From: Saprospiraceae bacterium
GTDB lineage: Bacteria; Bacteroidota; Bacteroidia; Chitinophagales; Saprospiraceae
DNA length: 43,863 nt
Assembly (NCBI GenBank): GCA_027486765.1
Contig: JAIXOO010000109.1
Location: 1-43,863, forward strand
Reading direction: 5' to 3'
Each line of letters starts with the position of its first letter. Position 1 is the first letter of the stretch. Shown one piece after another: positions 18,543 through 27,005 of this stretch. The notes beneath the pieces are model-generated. The model saw only the letters and a list, made by a program, of their open reading frames with translations, was not told the DNA's origin and ran no database searches. Made by a program: the position numbers and the translations under genes.

Positions 18543-19376
18543 ATGGCAGTTAGAAAAATGAATCCGGTTACTCCGGGATCGCGTTATCGGGTAGGTCAGA
18601 CCTTCACAGAGTTGACCACAGATACGCCAGAAAAGAGCCTGATGGCGCCACTAAAGAAGAGTGGTGGCCGTAACAACCAGGGCCGCTTGACCATGCGTCA
18701 ACGCGGTGGGGGCCACAAGCGTCGCTACCGTATCATCGACTTCAAGCGGGACAAGGAAGGAATGGTAGCAATCGTTAAAACCATCGAGTATGACCCCAAC
18801 CGCACTGCGTTCATCGCATTGGTTGAGTACGCCGATGGCGAAAAACGCTACATCATTGCTCCTGATGGACTGAAAGTAGGTGCTGAAATTTCTTCTGGCG
18901 ATGGTGCTGGACCCAATACGGGCAACGCACTTTTCCTGAAAGACATTCCACTTGGTTCCAACATCCATGCCATCGAGTTGAATCCAGGCAAAGGTGCCGC
19001 TTTAGCGCGTAGTGCAGGTACTTATGGTGTCCTGAACGGTCGTGAAGGCAAATATGCAGTGGTAAAATTACCTTCCGGTGAAATGCGCCGCATCCTGCTC
19101 ACTTGCAAAGCAACCATTGGTACTACCTCTAACGGTGACCACGGCTTGGAAGTATTGGGCAAAGCGGGCCGCAATCGTTGGTTGGGCCGTCGTCCTCACG
19201 TTCGTGGGGTAGCTATGAACCCTGTCGATCACCCCATGGGTGGTGGCGAAGGTCGTGCTTCCGGTGGTCACCCACGTAACCGCAATGGTATGCCGGCTAA
19301 AGGTTTCAAAACCCGCGATAAGAATAAGTCTTCCAATAAGCTTATTATTTCTCGGAGAAAAACTAAAAATCCTTAA
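18543..19376 (+). CDS. rplB: 50S ribosomal protein L2
   Basis: It encodes 277 residues (E. coli 273). L2 is one of the most conserved 50S proteins and is needed for subunit joining and peptidyl transfer. Visible signatures are [19 protein letters not shown] (about 39-57) and the C-terminal [20 protein letters not shown], which holds the conserved His near the catalytic centre. An inverted repeat follows 16 nt after the stop. Confidence 0.98.
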   Translation: MAVRKMNPVTPGSRYRVGQTFTELTTDTPEKSLMAPLKKSGGRNNQGRLTMRQRGGGHKRRYRIIDFKRDKEGMVAIVKTIEYDPNRTAFIALVEYADGEKRYIIAPDGLKVGAEISSGDGAGPNTGNALFLKDIPLGSNIHAIELNPGKGAALARSAGTYGVLNGREGKYAVVKLPSGEMRRILLTCKATIGTTSNGDHGLEVLGKAGRNRWLGRRPHVRGVAMNPVDHPMGGGEGRASGGHPRNRNGMPAKGFKTRDKNKSSNKLIISRRKTKNP

Positions 19377-19392
19377 GCAACTGTAAGCAGTC

Positions 19393-19444
19393 AGCTATCA
19401 GCAATCAGCAAACTTAATTAGCTGAACGCCGAAAGCTGATAGCT
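19393..19444. repeat. Inverted repeat of the AGCTATCAGC family
   Basis: AGCTATCAGC (19393-19402) pairs perfectly with GCTGATAGCT (19435-19444) across a 32-nt loop. Related copies of CAGCTATCAG / GCTGAACGCCGAAAGCT surround it, so the element is degenerate and internally repeated. It fills most of the 88-nt rplB-rpsS spacer. Confidence 0.7.
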
Positions 19445-19464
19445 CATAGCCGAAAGCTAAAACA

Positions 19465-19734
19465 ATGGCAAGATCAATCAAAAAGGGACCATACGTGTTC
19501 CATAGACTATTGGAAAAGGTTCTTGCATCTAAGGATGCAAAGAAGAAGGGCGTTATCAAAACCTGGTCTCGGGCCTCGATGATTATCCCTGATATGGTGG
19601 GTGAAACCATCGCCGTTCACAATGGCAAAACTTTCGTACCCGTTTTCGTTACTGAAAACATGGTAGGTCACAAGTTGGGTGAATTTTCCCCAACCCGGAA
19701 TTACAAAGGTCACTCTGGCAACCGTAAGAAATAA
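19465..19734 (+). CDS. rpsS: 30S ribosomal protein S19
   Basis: It encodes 89 residues (E. coli 92). S19 binds 16S rRNA in the 30S head with S13 and contacts the A-site tRNA region. The family pattern [19 protein letters not shown], the [21 protein letters not shown] core and [16 protein letters not shown] are intact. It is tightly linked to rplV, 6 nt downstream. Confidence 0.97.
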   Translation: MARSIKKGPYVFHRLLEKVLASKDAKKKGVIKTWSRASMIIPDMVGETIAVHNGKTFVPVFVTENMVGHKLGEFSPTRNYKGHSGNRKK

Positions 19735-19740
19735 AAAGAC

Positions 19741-20139
19741 ATGCAAGCTGTAGCAAAACTCAAAAATGTTACGATGTCGGCCCGCAAGATGCGTCTTGTG
19801 GTTGACAACATCCGCGGGCAGAAGGTGGAAGATGCCATCAACATCCTGCGCTTTACCAAGAAAGAAGCTGCGGTGTGGTTGGAAAAATTAGTTCGTAGTG
19901 CGGTTGCCAACTGGGAGTACAAGCTGGAAGGTAACGAAAGTGCCGACGAATATAACCTCTACATCAAGACGGCTTTTGTTGATGGTGGTACCATCGTTAA
20001 GCGTTTCCGCCCAGCCCCACACGGCCGTGCGCACCGCATTCGCAAACGTACCAACCACGTAACGATCATAGTGGAAAACCGCATTGCGGTTCCTGGTGTC
20101 GATGATCAAGCGGTGGTGGTAGAAGAAGTAACTAACTAA
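19741..20139 (+). CDS. rplV: 50S ribosomal protein L22
   Basis: It encodes 132 residues against 110 in E. coli; the extra length is a C-terminal tail ending [13 protein letters not shown]22 lines the exit tunnel with L4 through a long beta hairpin. [16 protein letters not shown] and the hairpin region [20 protein letters not shown] are recognisable. It lies 6 nt after rpsS and 20 nt before rpsC. Confidence 0.97.
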   Translation: MQAVAKLKNVTMSARKMRLVVDNIRGQKVEDAINILRFTKKEAAVWLEKLVRSAVANWEYKLEGNESADEYNLYIKTAFVDGGTIVKRFRPAPHGRAHRIRKRTNHVTIIVENRIAVPGVDDQAVVVEEVTN

Positions 20140-20159
20140 AAATTCAACTACACCATCAT

Positions 20160-21053
20160 ATGGGTCAGAAGACAAATCCAATCGGCAATCGCCTGGGAAT
20201 CATCAGAGGTTGGGAATCCAACTGGTTCGGAGGCAAGGATTACGCTGCAAAAGTAGTTGAGGACGAAAAAATCCGCAATTACCTCAATGCACGGGTAAAC
20301 AAAGGTGGCATCGCTCGGATCGTAATCGAGCGCACGCTCAAGCGCGTCACCGTAACCATTCACACTTCCCGCCCCGGTATCATCATCGGTAAAGGTGGTC
20401 AGGAGGTTGATCGCATCCGCGAAGAGTTGAAAAAATTGACGAGCAAAGACGTTCAGATCAACATTACGGAAATCCGTAAGCCAGAACTGGATGCCAATAT
20501 CGTTGCAGAATCTATTGCCAAGCAATTGGAAGCACGCATCAACTATCGCCGCGCCATCAAAATGGCCATCCAATCTACCATCCGCGCAGGAGGAGAAGGA
20601 ATCAAAGTACGTATCTCTGGCCGTTTGAACGGCGCGGAAATGGCACGTACGGAAGAATACAAAGAAGGCCGTACACCATTGCATACTTTCCGTGCAGATA
20701 TTGACTACTCTTGGAAAGAAGCTTTGACTGTATACGGTAAAATCGGCATCAAGTGCTGGATTTGCAAAGGTGAAGTATTGGGCAAGCGTGAGCTGACTCC
20801 ATCTTCTGCACCTTCCAATACCACACAAGCTGGCGGACAAGGCCAAGGCCAGAATCGTCGTGATGGCGGTGGCGGCGGACGTGGTCGTGGTGGCGAACGT
20901 GGCGAAGGCCGTGGCAACAACGATAGAAATCGTGGTGGCGGCGGTGGTGGTGGCGATCGTCGGCGCGGTGGCGGCGGCGGTGGTGGCAACACTGGCGGCG
21001 GCGGCGGCAACAACCGCGGTGGCGGCGGAGCAGGTGGCCCACGCAAACGTTAA
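20160..21053 (+). CDS. rpsC: 30S ribosomal protein S3 with long Gly/Arg-rich tail
   Basis: It encodes 297 residues against 233 in E. coli. The S3 core is complete: the start [20 protein letters not shown], the KH domain with GKGG (about 77-80) and the C-terminal domain to GEVLGKREL (about 204-212). From about residue 224 a tail of about 74 residues follows with roughly 40 Gly and 14 Arg, runs of up to seven Gly, and an end PRKR. It looks like the RGG/RG regions of RNA-binding proteins. The tail is encoded by GGTGGC/GGCGGC repeats, more GC-rich than any other part of the operon and prone to slippage. S3 forms part of the mRNA entry channel, so a basic flexible tail could contact mRNA or other RNA; that is inference. 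A long hairpin begins 1 nt after the stop. Confidence 0.97.
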   Translation: MGQKTNPIGNRLGIIRGWESNWFGGKDYAAKVVEDEKIRNYLNARVNKGGIARIVIERTLKRVTVTIHTSRPGIIIGKGGQEVDRIREELKKLTSKDVQINITEIRKPELDANIVAESIAKQLEARINYRRAIKMAIQSTIRAGGEGIKVRISGRLNGAEMARTEEYKEGRTPLHTFRADIDYSWKEALTVYGKIGIKCWICKGEVLGKRELTPSSAPSNTTQAGGQGQGQNRRDGGGGGRGRGGERGEGRGNNDRNRGGGGGGGDRRRGGGGGGGNTGGGGGNNRGGGGAGGPRKR

Positions 21054-21054
21054 C

Positions 21055-21168
21055 GGGCGATAGAAAAATAAGTGTTCATTTTGCCAGAGGATTAGATAAG
21101 AAAACGGTTCATTTCAAGTGTCTTATCTAATCCTTTGGCTCAAGAAAAATGAACACTTATTTTCGCCC
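21055..21168. repeat. Near-complete palindrome in the rpsC-rplP spacer (MITE-like)
   Basis: The ends GGGCGA and TCGCCC pair, followed by AAAATAAGTGTTCATTTT with its complement, and then AGAGGATTAGATAAGA with TCTTATCTAATCCTTT. Together this gives about 45 paired positions with small internal loops and a loop near 21108-21120. It starts 1 nt after the rpsC stop. No other copy was found in the window. Confidence 0.85.
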
Positions 21169-21173
21169 CACTA

Positions 21174-21248
21174 CTAAGCAAATGCTTTAAATTTTTTTTC
21201 GCGGGGAGTTAAAACTTACTGCGAAAAAAAATTTAAAGCTGGGCTTAG
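21174..21248. repeat. Second hairpin of the rpsC-rplP spacer, 19-bp perfect stem
   Basis: GCTTTAAA-T8-CGC (21184-21202) pairs perfectly with its complement at 21221-21239, with an 18-nt loop. An outer CTAAGC/GCTTAG pair (21174-21179, 21243-21248) extends it. The A/T runs in the stem give T8 on one arm and A8 on the other, but the run is inside the stem and not after it, so it is not a standard terminator. Confidence 0.8.
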
Positions 21249-21260
21249 AATATTTCAATC

Positions 21261-21308
21261 CAAAGCAGTACCTTTGCCAGACTTTTTCAAAAAGCTGGCA
21301 GGTTTTGG
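21261..21308. repeat. Third hairpin of the rpsC-rplP spacer
   Basis: Nested pairings TGCCA/TGGCA (21275-21300) around CTTTTT/AAAAAG, with an outer CCAAA/TTTGG extension, form a compact stem-loop. It ends 34 nt before rplP. Confidence 0.6.
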
Positions 21309-21342
21309 CTATTTTACTGAAATTCTGCTAAATACATAAACA

Positions 21343-21762
21343 ATGTTACAGCCAAAGAGAACGAAATACCGCAAGCAGCAGAAGGGCAGAATGAAAGGTC
21401 TGGCCATCAAAGGCGGTACAATCGCGTTTGGGACTTTTGGTCTTAAGGCAATTACAGGTGCACGGCTTACCAACCGTCAGATCGAATCGGCTCGTATCGC
21501 GATGACTCGTTCTATGAAACGTGAAGGTAAAGTGTGGATTCGCATTTTCCCCGACAAACCAATTACCAAGAAGCCTCAAGAAGTGCGGATGGGTAAAGGT
21601 AAAGGTGCCGTGGATCATTGGGTAGCACAGGTGAAACCAGGTCGCATTATGTTTGAGCTTGATGGCGTTACTGCTGAAGTAGCTGAAGCAGCACTGCGTC
21701 TTGCTGCGCAAAAATTGCCAGTATTGACCAAAATCGTGACTCGTCCCGACGCTACTGTTTAA
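21343..21762 (+). CDS. rplP: 50S ribosomal protein L16
   Basis: It encodes 139 residues (E. coli 136). L16 helps position A-site tRNA and organises 23S rRNA near the peptidyl-transferase centre. The start [19 protein letters not shown], the [20 protein letters not shown] helix and [18 protein letters not shown] are intact; the last of these contains the Arg that is hydroxylated in some bacteria. It is set off from rpsC by an unusual 289-nt spacer and from rpmC by 115 nt, which include a CAATACAA-g-TTGTATTG hairpin. Confidence 0.97.
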   Translation: MLQPKRTKYRKQQKGRMKGLAIKGGTIAFGTFGLKAITGARLTNRQIESARIAMTRSMKREGKVWIRIFPDKPITKKPQEVRMGKGKGAVDHWVAQVKPGRIMFELDGVTAEVAEAALRLAAQKLPVLTKIVTRPDATV

Positions 21763-21877
21763 TGCATTACGCATTTAGATAGTTGTCAGATATTAGTTTT
21801 GGCACAATACAAGTTGTATTGATGCGGAAACCCAATCTGGCAGCGATGCTTTATATCAAAATTAATTTTTTAAGCCA

Positions 21878-22138
21878 ATGGCAAACAACAAGTTAACAGG
21901 GCTAAAAGAGTTGACAGAGGAGGTTTTGCAAGATGAACTTGACAACTCTGAGTCACTTTACCGTAAAATGAAGTTTGAGCATGCCATCAAAGGGTTAGCA
22001 AACCCGATGGAACTGCGCGATCTTCGCCGTAATATTGCCCGGCTCAACAATGAGCTACGTAGTCGGCAGGTTGCTACAATGAGTGCGGATGAGTTGGCAC
22101 TACGTTCTAAAATTCGTGCAAGACGTCGTAAAAAGTAA
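21878..22138 (+). CDS. rpmC: 50S ribosomal protein L29
   Basis: It encodes 86 residues, longer than the 63 of E. coli. L29 lies at the tunnel exit beside L23. The central helix hairpin ([20 protein letters not shown], then [17 protein letters not shown]) is the family core. About 20 further residues end in KIRARRRKK, a basic tail. It lies 5 nt before rpsQ. Confidence 0.93.
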   Translation: MANNKLTGLKELTEEVLQDELDNSESLYRKMKFEHAIKGLANPMELRDLRRNIARLNNELRSRQVATMSADELALRSKIRARRRKK

Positions 22139-22143
22139 GGAAG

Positions 22144-22398
22144 ATGGAAAGGAATCTGAGAAAAACGCGTGTCGGCGTCGTGACAAGCAACAAAATGAAC
22201 AAAACCGTTGCTGTAACAGTAGAGCGTAAGCTACGCCACCCTATTTACGGTAAATTCGTGAAGAAGACCAAGAGTTTCATGGCCCACGATGAGAACAATG
22301 ATTGCAGCATCGGCGATGTTGTCAAAATCATGGAAACTCGTCCCCTGAGCAAACTCAAGCGCTGGCGCTTGGTCGAAATCATCGAAAGAGCGAAGTAA
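22144..22398 (+). CDS. rpsQ: 30S ribosomal protein S17
   Basis: It encodes 84 residues, equal to E. coli. S17 is a primary 16S rRNA binder of the small subunit body. The OB-fold landmarks [39 protein letters not shown] and [18 protein letters not shown] are present. A hairpin of the CCCACGAA family starts 1 nt after the stop. Confidence 0.97.
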   Translation: MERNLRKTRVGVVTSNKMNKTVAVTVERKLRHPIYGKFVKKTKSFMAHDENNDCSIGDVVKIMETRPLSKLKRWRLVEIIERAK

Positions 22399-22399
22399 A

Positions 22400-22419
22400 C
22401 CCACGAATTCATTCGTGGG
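22400..22419. repeat. Hairpin of the CCCACGAA family after rpsQ
   Basis: CCCACGAAT and ATTCGTGGG form a perfect 9-bp stem with a 2-nt spacer between the arms. The stem is the same as at 16328-16349, and the element starts 1 nt after the rpsQ stop. The rest of the 120-nt spacer before rplN shows nothing recognisable. Confidence 0.8.
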
Positions 22420-22518
22420 CTGTTCAACGACCACAATGTTTCGATGAGGTATTATCCGTGTGTTTACGATTTATGCTTCCTGCGAAGGAGATAAATCCTC
22501 TAAAACCAGACGTCAACC

Positions 22519-22884
22519 ATGATCCAACAGGAATCCAGACTCAAAGTAGCCGACAATAGCGGAGCCAAAGAAGTGCTCTGCATCCGTGTACTCGGTGGTT
22601 CAGGCCGCCGCTATGCGTCAGTAGGCGATAAAATTGTCGTTGCCGTGAAAGATGCTTCCCCAGGGGGCATCAAAAAAGGTAGCGTTTCCAAAGCTGTTAT
22701 CGTTCGTACCAAAAAGGAAATTCGCCGTAAAGACGGTTCCTATATCCGTTTCGACGACAACGCTTGCGTATTGTTGAACAACCAAGACGAGCCACGTGGA
22801 ACCCGTATTTTCGGCCCAGTAGCTCGTGAGTTGCGCGAGAAGGAGTATATGCGTATTGTATCTCTTGCTCCTGAGGTACTTTAA
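22519..22884 (+). CDS. rplN: 50S ribosomal protein L14
   Basis: It encodes 121 residues (E. coli 123). L14 sits at the subunit interface, where it contacts 16S rRNA and binds the silencing factor RsfS. The start [33 protein letters not shown] and the end [20 protein letters not shown] followed by PEVL are conserved. It lies 35 nt before rplX. Confidence 0.97.
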   Translation: MIQQESRLKVADNSGAKEVLCIRVLGGSGRRYASVGDKIVVAVKDASPGGIKKGSVSKAVIVRTKKEIRRKDGSYIRFDDNACVLLNNQDEPRGTRIFGPVARELREKEYMRIVSLAPEVL

Positions 22885-22919
22885 CCCAAGCGTCGCAAGC
22901 GCTATCAATTCGTCGAACA

Positions 22920-23273
22920 ATGGCAGATAAAAAAACAAATACAAAAAGACATACTCCCAAGCTGAAGATCAAGAAGGGAGACATGGTCTTTGTGATCGCT
23001 GGCGCCTATAAGAATCTAACCGAGTCTAGAGAGGTGCTAGAAGTGTATCCGGCTGAAAACCGTGCACTGATCAAGGATGTTAACGTGCGCATGAAACACC
23101 GCAAAGCTACGCAAGACGCAGCTGGCGGGATCGAAGAAATGCTGGCACCCATCCACATCTCCAACCTCATGATTGTAGACCCGAAAGAAGGCAAACCTTC
23201 TCGTGTAGGACGTAAAGAGGTTGATGGCAAGTTGGTTCGTTATTCTAAAAAATCAGGCGAAATCATTAAGTGA
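22920..23273 (+). CDS. rplX: 50S ribosomal protein L24
   Basis: It encodes 117 residues (E. coli 104). L24 is an early 50S assembly protein. After a basic start ([20 protein letters not shown]) the KOW motif region ([20 protein letters not shown]) and the segment [17 protein letters not shown] are visible. Its TGA stop (23271-23273) overlaps the rplE ATG by one base, pointing to translational coupling. Confidence 0.96.
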   Translation: MADKKTNTKRHTPKLKIKKGDMVFVIAGAYKNLTESREVLEVYPAENRALIKDVNVRMKHRKATQDAAGGIEEMLAPIHISNLMIVDPKEGKPSRVGRKEVDGKLVRYSKKSGEIIK

Positions 23274-23833
23274 TGAGTTACTTTCCTAGACTGAAGACAA
23301 AATACAATGAGGAGGTGATCAGTGCCTTGATGGAACAGTTCCAATACAGCTCCATCATGGAAGTGCCTCGCTTGGTTAAGATTTCGATCAACCAAGGTAT
23401 CGGCGCTGCTACTCAGGACAAAAAGATGGTTGACAATGCGATCGAAGAAATGACGCGTATTGCTGGCCAGAAAGCAGTTCCGACCAGAGCCAAGACCTCC
23501 ATTTCTAACTTTAAACTGCGTGAAGGCATGCCAATCGGCGCTCGGGTTACCCTGCGCAACATTCGCATGTACGAGTTCCTGGATCGTTTGATCTCTGCTG
23601 CTCTTCCTCGCGTACGTGACTTCCGTGGCATCAATGACAAAAGTTTCGACGGTCGTGGCAACTATTCAATGGGTATTACCGAGCAGATCATCTTCCCGGA
23701 AATCGACATTGAAAAGATCACCCGTATGGCTGGTTTCGACATTACGTTCGTAACTACTGCCAAAACCGATGCTGAAGCATTGGCATTGCTGAAACTGTTG
23801 GGTCTTCCATTCAAGAACCAGAAAACAAACTAA
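23273..23833 (+). CDS. rplE: 50S ribosomal protein L5
   Basis: It encodes 186 residues. The ATG at 23273, inside TGATG with the rplX stop, is preferred to the GTG at 23270. L5 binds 5S rRNA and contacts P-site tRNA. Landmarks are [32 protein letters not shown], the [20 protein letters not shown] loop, and [11 protein letters not shown]. It lies 6 nt before rpsN. Confidence 0.97.
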   Translation: MSYFPRLKTKYNEEVISALMEQFQYSSIMEVPRLVKISINQGIGAATQDKKMVDNAIEEMTRIAGQKAVPTRAKTSISNFKLREGMPIGARVTLRNIRMYEFLDRLISAALPRVRDFRGINDKSFDGRGNYSMGITEQIIFPEIDIEKITRMAGFDITFVTTAKTDAEALALLKLLGLPFKNQKTN

Positions 23834-23839
23834 TATACC

Positions 23840-24109
23840 GTGGCAAAGAAGTCAATTATCGCTCGGGAAGTAAAAAGAGCCAAGTTGGTTGCTAAATACG
23901 CAGATTTGCGCAAGCAACTGAAGGAGGAAGGAAACTGGGAAGAACTGGATAAACTGCCCCGCAACTCTAACCCTATTCGTATGCACAACCGTTGTCAGTT
24001 GACCGGTCGTCCAAAGGGTTACATGCGCCAGTTTGGTCTTTGCCGGGTTAAATTCCGCGAAATGGCCCTTTATGGCAAAATTCCCGGTATAACCAAAAGC
24101 AGTTGGTAA
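23840..24109 (+). CDS. rpsN: 30S ribosomal protein S14, zinc-independent form, GTG start
   Basis: It encodes 89 residues. The start codon is GTG at 23840; no ATG gives the conserved start [16 protein letters not shown]14 is a late-assembly protein of the 30S head. The core [20 protein letters not shown] followed by RVKFRE has only single cysteines where zinc-ribbon S14 has CxxC pairs, so this is the C-minus type. It lies 100 nt before rpsH; that spacer has a hairpin with a GAAA loop (24153-24172). Confidence 0.95.
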   Translation: MAKKSIIAREVKRAKLVAKYADLRKQLKEEGNWEELDKLPRNSNPIRMHNRCQLTGRPKGYMRQFGLCRVKFREMALYGKIPGITKSSW

Positions 24110-24152
24110 ACAGCAATTTATTAACAGTTGGTCAGGTTCCGCGTTTATGGAT

Positions 24153-24172
24153 AACCTGTTGAAAAACAGGTT
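24153..24172 (+). promoter_or_regulatory. Hairpin with GAAA tetraloop upstream of rpsH
   Basis: AACCTGTT and AACAGGTT form a perfect 8-bp stem closed by a GNRA-type GAAA loop, 37 nt before the rpsH start. It differs from the intergenic repeat families and could be an mRNA structure of the spc region. A regulatory role, for instance S8 autoregulation, is speculative. Confidence 0.4.
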
Positions 24173-24209
24173 TAGAGAACGGAAAACCGGCTAGCGAAAC
24201 ATCATAACG

Positions 24210-24620
24210 ATGGCATTTTCAGATCCTATCGCAGATTATCTGACGCGCATTCGCAACGCGCAGCAAGCGGGACACCGCATCGTAGATATTCCTGCTTCTA
24301 AGTTGAAAAAAGCAATCACCGAGATTCTTTACGAGCAAGGTTATATCCTGAAATACAAATTTGAGGACAACGTAGGTAAAGGTGGTCAGGGGTTGATCAA
24401 AGTCGCATTGAAGTATGACCCGATTACCCGTAAGCCGGTGATTCGTGAGTTAGGCCGCATCTCTAAGCCTGGTTTGCGTAAGTACGCTAAAGCTGACGGG
24501 CTCCCTCGGATTATCAATGGTCTTGGTTTGGCAATTGTTTCTACTTCGCAAGGCGTGATGTCTGACAAGAAAGCACGCGAGTTGAACGTAGGTGGCGAAT
24601 TGCTCTGCTACATTTATTAA
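24210..24620 (+). CDS. rpsH: 30S ribosomal protein S8
   Basis: It encodes 136 residues (E. coli 130). S8 binds the central domain of 16S rRNA and in E. coli represses the spc operon. DPIADYLTRIRNAQQAGHR at the start, SKPGLRKYAKADGLPRIING, and the C-terminal GVMSDKKARELNVGGELLCY followed by IY are intact, including the Ser/Lys-containing RNA-binding end. It lies 22 nt before rplF. Confidence 0.97.
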   Translation: MAFSDPIADYLTRIRNAQQAGHRIVDIPASKLKKAITEILYEQGYILKYKFEDNVGKGGQGLIKVALKYDPITRKPVIRELGRISKPGLRKYAKADGLPRIINGLGLAIVSTSQGVMSDKKARELNVGGELLCYIY

Positions 24621-24642
24621 TTAACCACTCAAATCAACTAAG

Positions 24643-25200
24643 ATGTCTCGAGTAGGTAGAGCTCCGATCGAACTTCCCAAGGGGATAGAAATAAATGTCA
24701 GCAAGGGCAATCTGGTTACAGTAAAGGGCCCAAAGGGTCAATTGCAGCAACAAATTGATCCAGACCTGACGCTTGAAATTGGCGATGGTTCATTGGAAGT
24801 CAAACGTCCAACTGACCAGAAACGCCACCGTGAAGTACATGGTTTGTACCGCGCCTTGATCAATAACATGGTTCATGGTGTTTCCTCTGGCTATGTAAAA
24901 GAAATGGAAATTTTTGGGGTAGGTTTCCGTGCGACCAGCAATGGTCAATGGCTGGAACTGAGTTTGGGTTTTTCTCACCCCATCATCTTTCTTATTCCAC
25001 AGGAAATTAAGGTAGAAACCCGCCAGGATAAAGGTCAGAACCCAATCATCAAATTGGAGGGCATTGACAAAGAACTCCTGGGCCAGGTATGTGCCAAAAT
25101 CCGCGGCTTCCGTAAACCAGAGCCTTACAAAGGCAAAGGTATTCGTTTTGTCGGTGAAGCAATTCGTCGCAAAGCTGGTAAGACCAGTGGTAAGAAATAA
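24643..25200 (+). CDS. rplF: 50S ribosomal protein L6
   Basis: It encodes 185 residues (E. coli 177). L6 lies near the GTPase-associated region of the 50S. It has the duplicated L6 fold; landmarks are MSRVGRAPIELPKGIEINVS, LYRALINNMVHGVSSGYVKE and the C-terminal signature RGFRKPEPYKGKGIRFVGE. A perfect 25-bp-stem inverted repeat begins 6 nt after the stop and fills most of the 130-nt spacer before rplR. Confidence 0.97.
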   Translation: MSRVGRAPIELPKGIEINVSKGNLVTVKGPKGQLQQQIDPDLTLEIGDGSLEVKRPTDQKRHREVHGLYRALINNMVHGVSSGYVKEMEIFGVGFRATSNGQWLELSLGFSHPIIFLIPQEIKVETRQDKGQNPIIKLEGIDKELLGQVCAKIRGFRKPEPYKGKGIRFVGEAIRRKAGKTSGKK

Positions 25201-25206
25201 TCGCCC

Positions 25207-25263
25207 GTAGGGGCAACCCTTGCGGTTGCCCAATTCAAGGGCAACCGCAAGGGTTGCCCCTAC
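25207..25263. repeat. Paired 21-nt hairpin unit (GGGCAACC...GGTTGCCC), 25-bp perfect stem
   Basis: Arms 25207-25231 and 25239-25263 are perfectly complementary with a 7-nt loop. Each arm is itself a short hairpin (GGGCAACC, 5-nt loop, GGTTGCCC, or its complement), flanked by GTAGG/CCTAC. A diverged second copy is at 35874-35925. Confidence 0.9.
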
Positions 25264-25330
25264 GAAAACGAAAACAGGACCTTGGGTTTGGCTGCATAGC
25301 TCTACACTAAGGTTATAAACCAAAAGTGAT

Positions 25331-25684
25331 ATGAAACTCACTAAAGAAAATAAAAGACGGCGGATTCACAACCGCGTTCGTAAAAAAATTACGGGCACGG
25401 CAGCAAGACCACGTCTTTCTGTATACCGCAGTAACAAGTCAATTTATGCCCAGATCATCGACGATTTGACAGGCCATACGCTGACTTCTGCTTCCTCAAT
25501 CGAAGAGGCAGTGGAAAAAACTGTGAATAAATCTGAGCAAGCAAAAGCGGTGGGCAAAATCCTAGCTGAACGCGCCACTCAGTTGAACATCAACGCCGTT
25601 GTATTTGACCGCGGCGGTTATCTGTACCATGGTCGGGTGAAAGCGTTAGCCGATGGCGCACGCGAAGCCGGATTATCTTTCTAA
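25331..25684 (+). CDS. rplR: 50S ribosomal protein L18
   Basis: It encodes 117 residues, equal to E. coli. L18 binds 5S rRNA and joins it to the 50S with L5. The basic start ([19 protein letters not shown]), [20 protein letters not shown] and the end [17 protein letters not shown] are conserved. It lies 22 nt before rpsE. Confidence 0.97.
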   Translation: MKLTKENKRRRIHNRVRKKITGTAARPRLSVYRSNKSIYAQIIDDLTGHTLTSASSIEEAVEKTVNKSEQAKAVGKILAERATQLNINAVVFDRGGYLYHGRVKALADGAREAGLSF

Positions 25685-25706
25685 AAACCATTAACCATAC
25701 AAGATA

Positions 25707-26225
25707 ATGGCTAAACAGAGTGCACACAGGGTAGCTCCTGCCGAAACAGAACTCAAAGAAAAGCTGGTACAGCTCAACCGCGTAGCGAAGGTTACCAAAG
25801 GTGGTCGTACATTTAGCTTTGCTGCAATTGTTGTAGTAGGTGATGGAAAAGGAACAGTTGGTCACGGCTTGGGTAAAGCCCGCGACGTTTCTGAAGCCAT
25901 CGCTAAAGCTGTAGACGATGCCAAGAAAAACTTGGTTCGTGTACCGATATACAAAGGAACAATTCCTCATGAAGTAAAAGGTAAATTCAAAGCCGGTAGT
26001 GTTTTGATCAGACCTGCTTCTGATGGTACTGGTGTAATCGCTGGTGGTGCTATGCGCGCCGTACTGGAGATTGCCGGAGTCCACAATGTATTGGCAAAAT
26101 CTCAAGGTTCGTCGAACCCACACAACGTGGTTAAAGCAACCATCACTGCACTTTCACTGCTGCGTGACCCAGGGGTAATTGCCAAGCAACGGAATATTTC
26201 TCTGGAGAAAATGTTCAATGGTTGA
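25707..26225 (+). CDS. rpsE: 30S ribosomal protein S5
   Basis: It encodes 172 residues (E. coli 167). S5 helps keep decoding accurate and lies at the mRNA entry channel next to S3 and S4. [20 protein letters not shown] with the spectinomycin-binding loop region, [20 protein letters not shown], and the C-terminal [18 protein letters not shown] are intact. It lies 50 nt before rpmD. Confidence 0.97.
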   Translation: MAKQSAHRVAPAETELKEKLVQLNRVAKVTKGGRTFSFAAIVVVGDGKGTVGHGLGKARDVSEAIAKAVDDAKKNLVRVPIYKGTIPHEVKGKFKAGSVLIRPASDGTGVIAGGAMRAVLEIAGVHNVLAKSQGSSNPHNVVKATITALSLLRDPGVIAKQRNISLEKMFNG

Positions 26226-26275
26226 TCGGGCGCCATGTCCGCATCGTTTTGTTCATGTTTTAAAACAAGAAGATC

Positions 26276-26461
26276 ATGGCTAAGATCAAAATTACCAAGG
26301 TCAAAAGCACGATCGATCGTCCTAAAAATCAGAAACTTACTATGACTGCCCTCGGGTTGAACAAGGTAAGTTCAAGCGTGGTGCACGAAGTTACACCACA
26401 GATTTTAGGGATGGTACGTGTGGTAGCCCACCTCGTGAAGGTGGAAGATGTGAAGGAATAA
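26276..26461 (+). CDS. rpmD: 50S ribosomal protein L30
   Basis: It encodes 61 residues (E. coli 59). It is a small 50S protein of the ferredoxin-like L30 family. KIKITKVKSTIDRPKNQKLT and GLNKVSSSVVHEVTPQILGM are typical. It sits in the usual place between rpsE and rplO, 88 nt before the latter. Confidence 0.94.
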   Translation: MAKIKITKVKSTIDRPKNQKLTMTALGLNKVSSSVVHEVTPQILGMVRVVAHLVKVEDVKE

Positions 26462-26549
26462 TTTCTTTGACGAATAGCAACGCTCGGTGGAGAACCGTTA
26501 TTTTTTATAACTTGCGTGTTCACCGCTGATTTGCTCAAAACATAATGCA

Positions 26550-26996
26550 ATGGAATTGCATAATTTAAAACCTGCACAAGGTTCTAACAAAAGTAGAAAA
26601 CGCATCGCTCGCGGCCAGGGTTCTGGTCACGGTGGTACTTCTACTCGTGGTCACAAAGGGGATGGGTCTCGCTCTGGTCACTATACCAAGCGCAATTTTG
26701 AAGGTGGTCAAATGCCCCTACAAATGCGTTTGCCAAAAGTAGGCTTTAAGAACCCTAACCGTGTAAGCTACGTTCCATTTAACTTGGGTCAAATTCAGGA
26801 AATCGCCGAGAAATACGGCGTGGACACCATTAGCGCGGAATTTTTACTCGAAAAAGGCTACACCAGCCGGACTGAGAAAGTAAAGATTTTGGGTGCAGGT
26901 GAACTGACCACTAAATTGAATGTAAGTGCTCACGCGTGTTCTGCAACTGCCAAGGAAGCCATCGAGAAACTCGGCGGAAGTGTAAACATCGCTTAA
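26550..26996 (+). CDS. rplO: 50S ribosomal protein L15
   Basis: It encodes 148 residues (E. coli 144). L15 is a 50S assembly protein reaching deep into 23S rRNA through its glycine-rich N-terminal half. The run KSRKRIARGQGSGHGGTSTR, GHKGDGSRSG, and the C-terminal KILGAGELTTKLNVSAHACS with TAKEAIEKLGG are characteristic. It lies 9 nt before secY. Confidence 0.97.
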   Translation: MELHNLKPAQGSNKSRKRIARGQGSGHGGTSTRGHKGDGSRSGHYTKRNFEGGQMPLQMRLPKVGFKNPNRVSYVPFNLGQIQEIAEKYGVDTISAEFLLEKGYTSRTEKVKILGAGELTTKLNVSAHACSATAKEAIEKLGGSVNIA

Positions 26997-27005
26997 TTCT
27001 GAACG

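Noticed and set aside
20705..21046. Proline-rich minus-strand frame opposite the S3 tail
   Set aside because: Poly-Pro is simply the reverse complement of the GGY glycine repeats of rpsC. A sense gene there would need its own start and context, which are absent.
22485..22491. AAGGAG as ribosome binding site of rplN
   Set aside because: It is about 30 nt before the ATG at 22519, too far for Shine-Dalgarno pairing, and other genes of the block lack such motifs.
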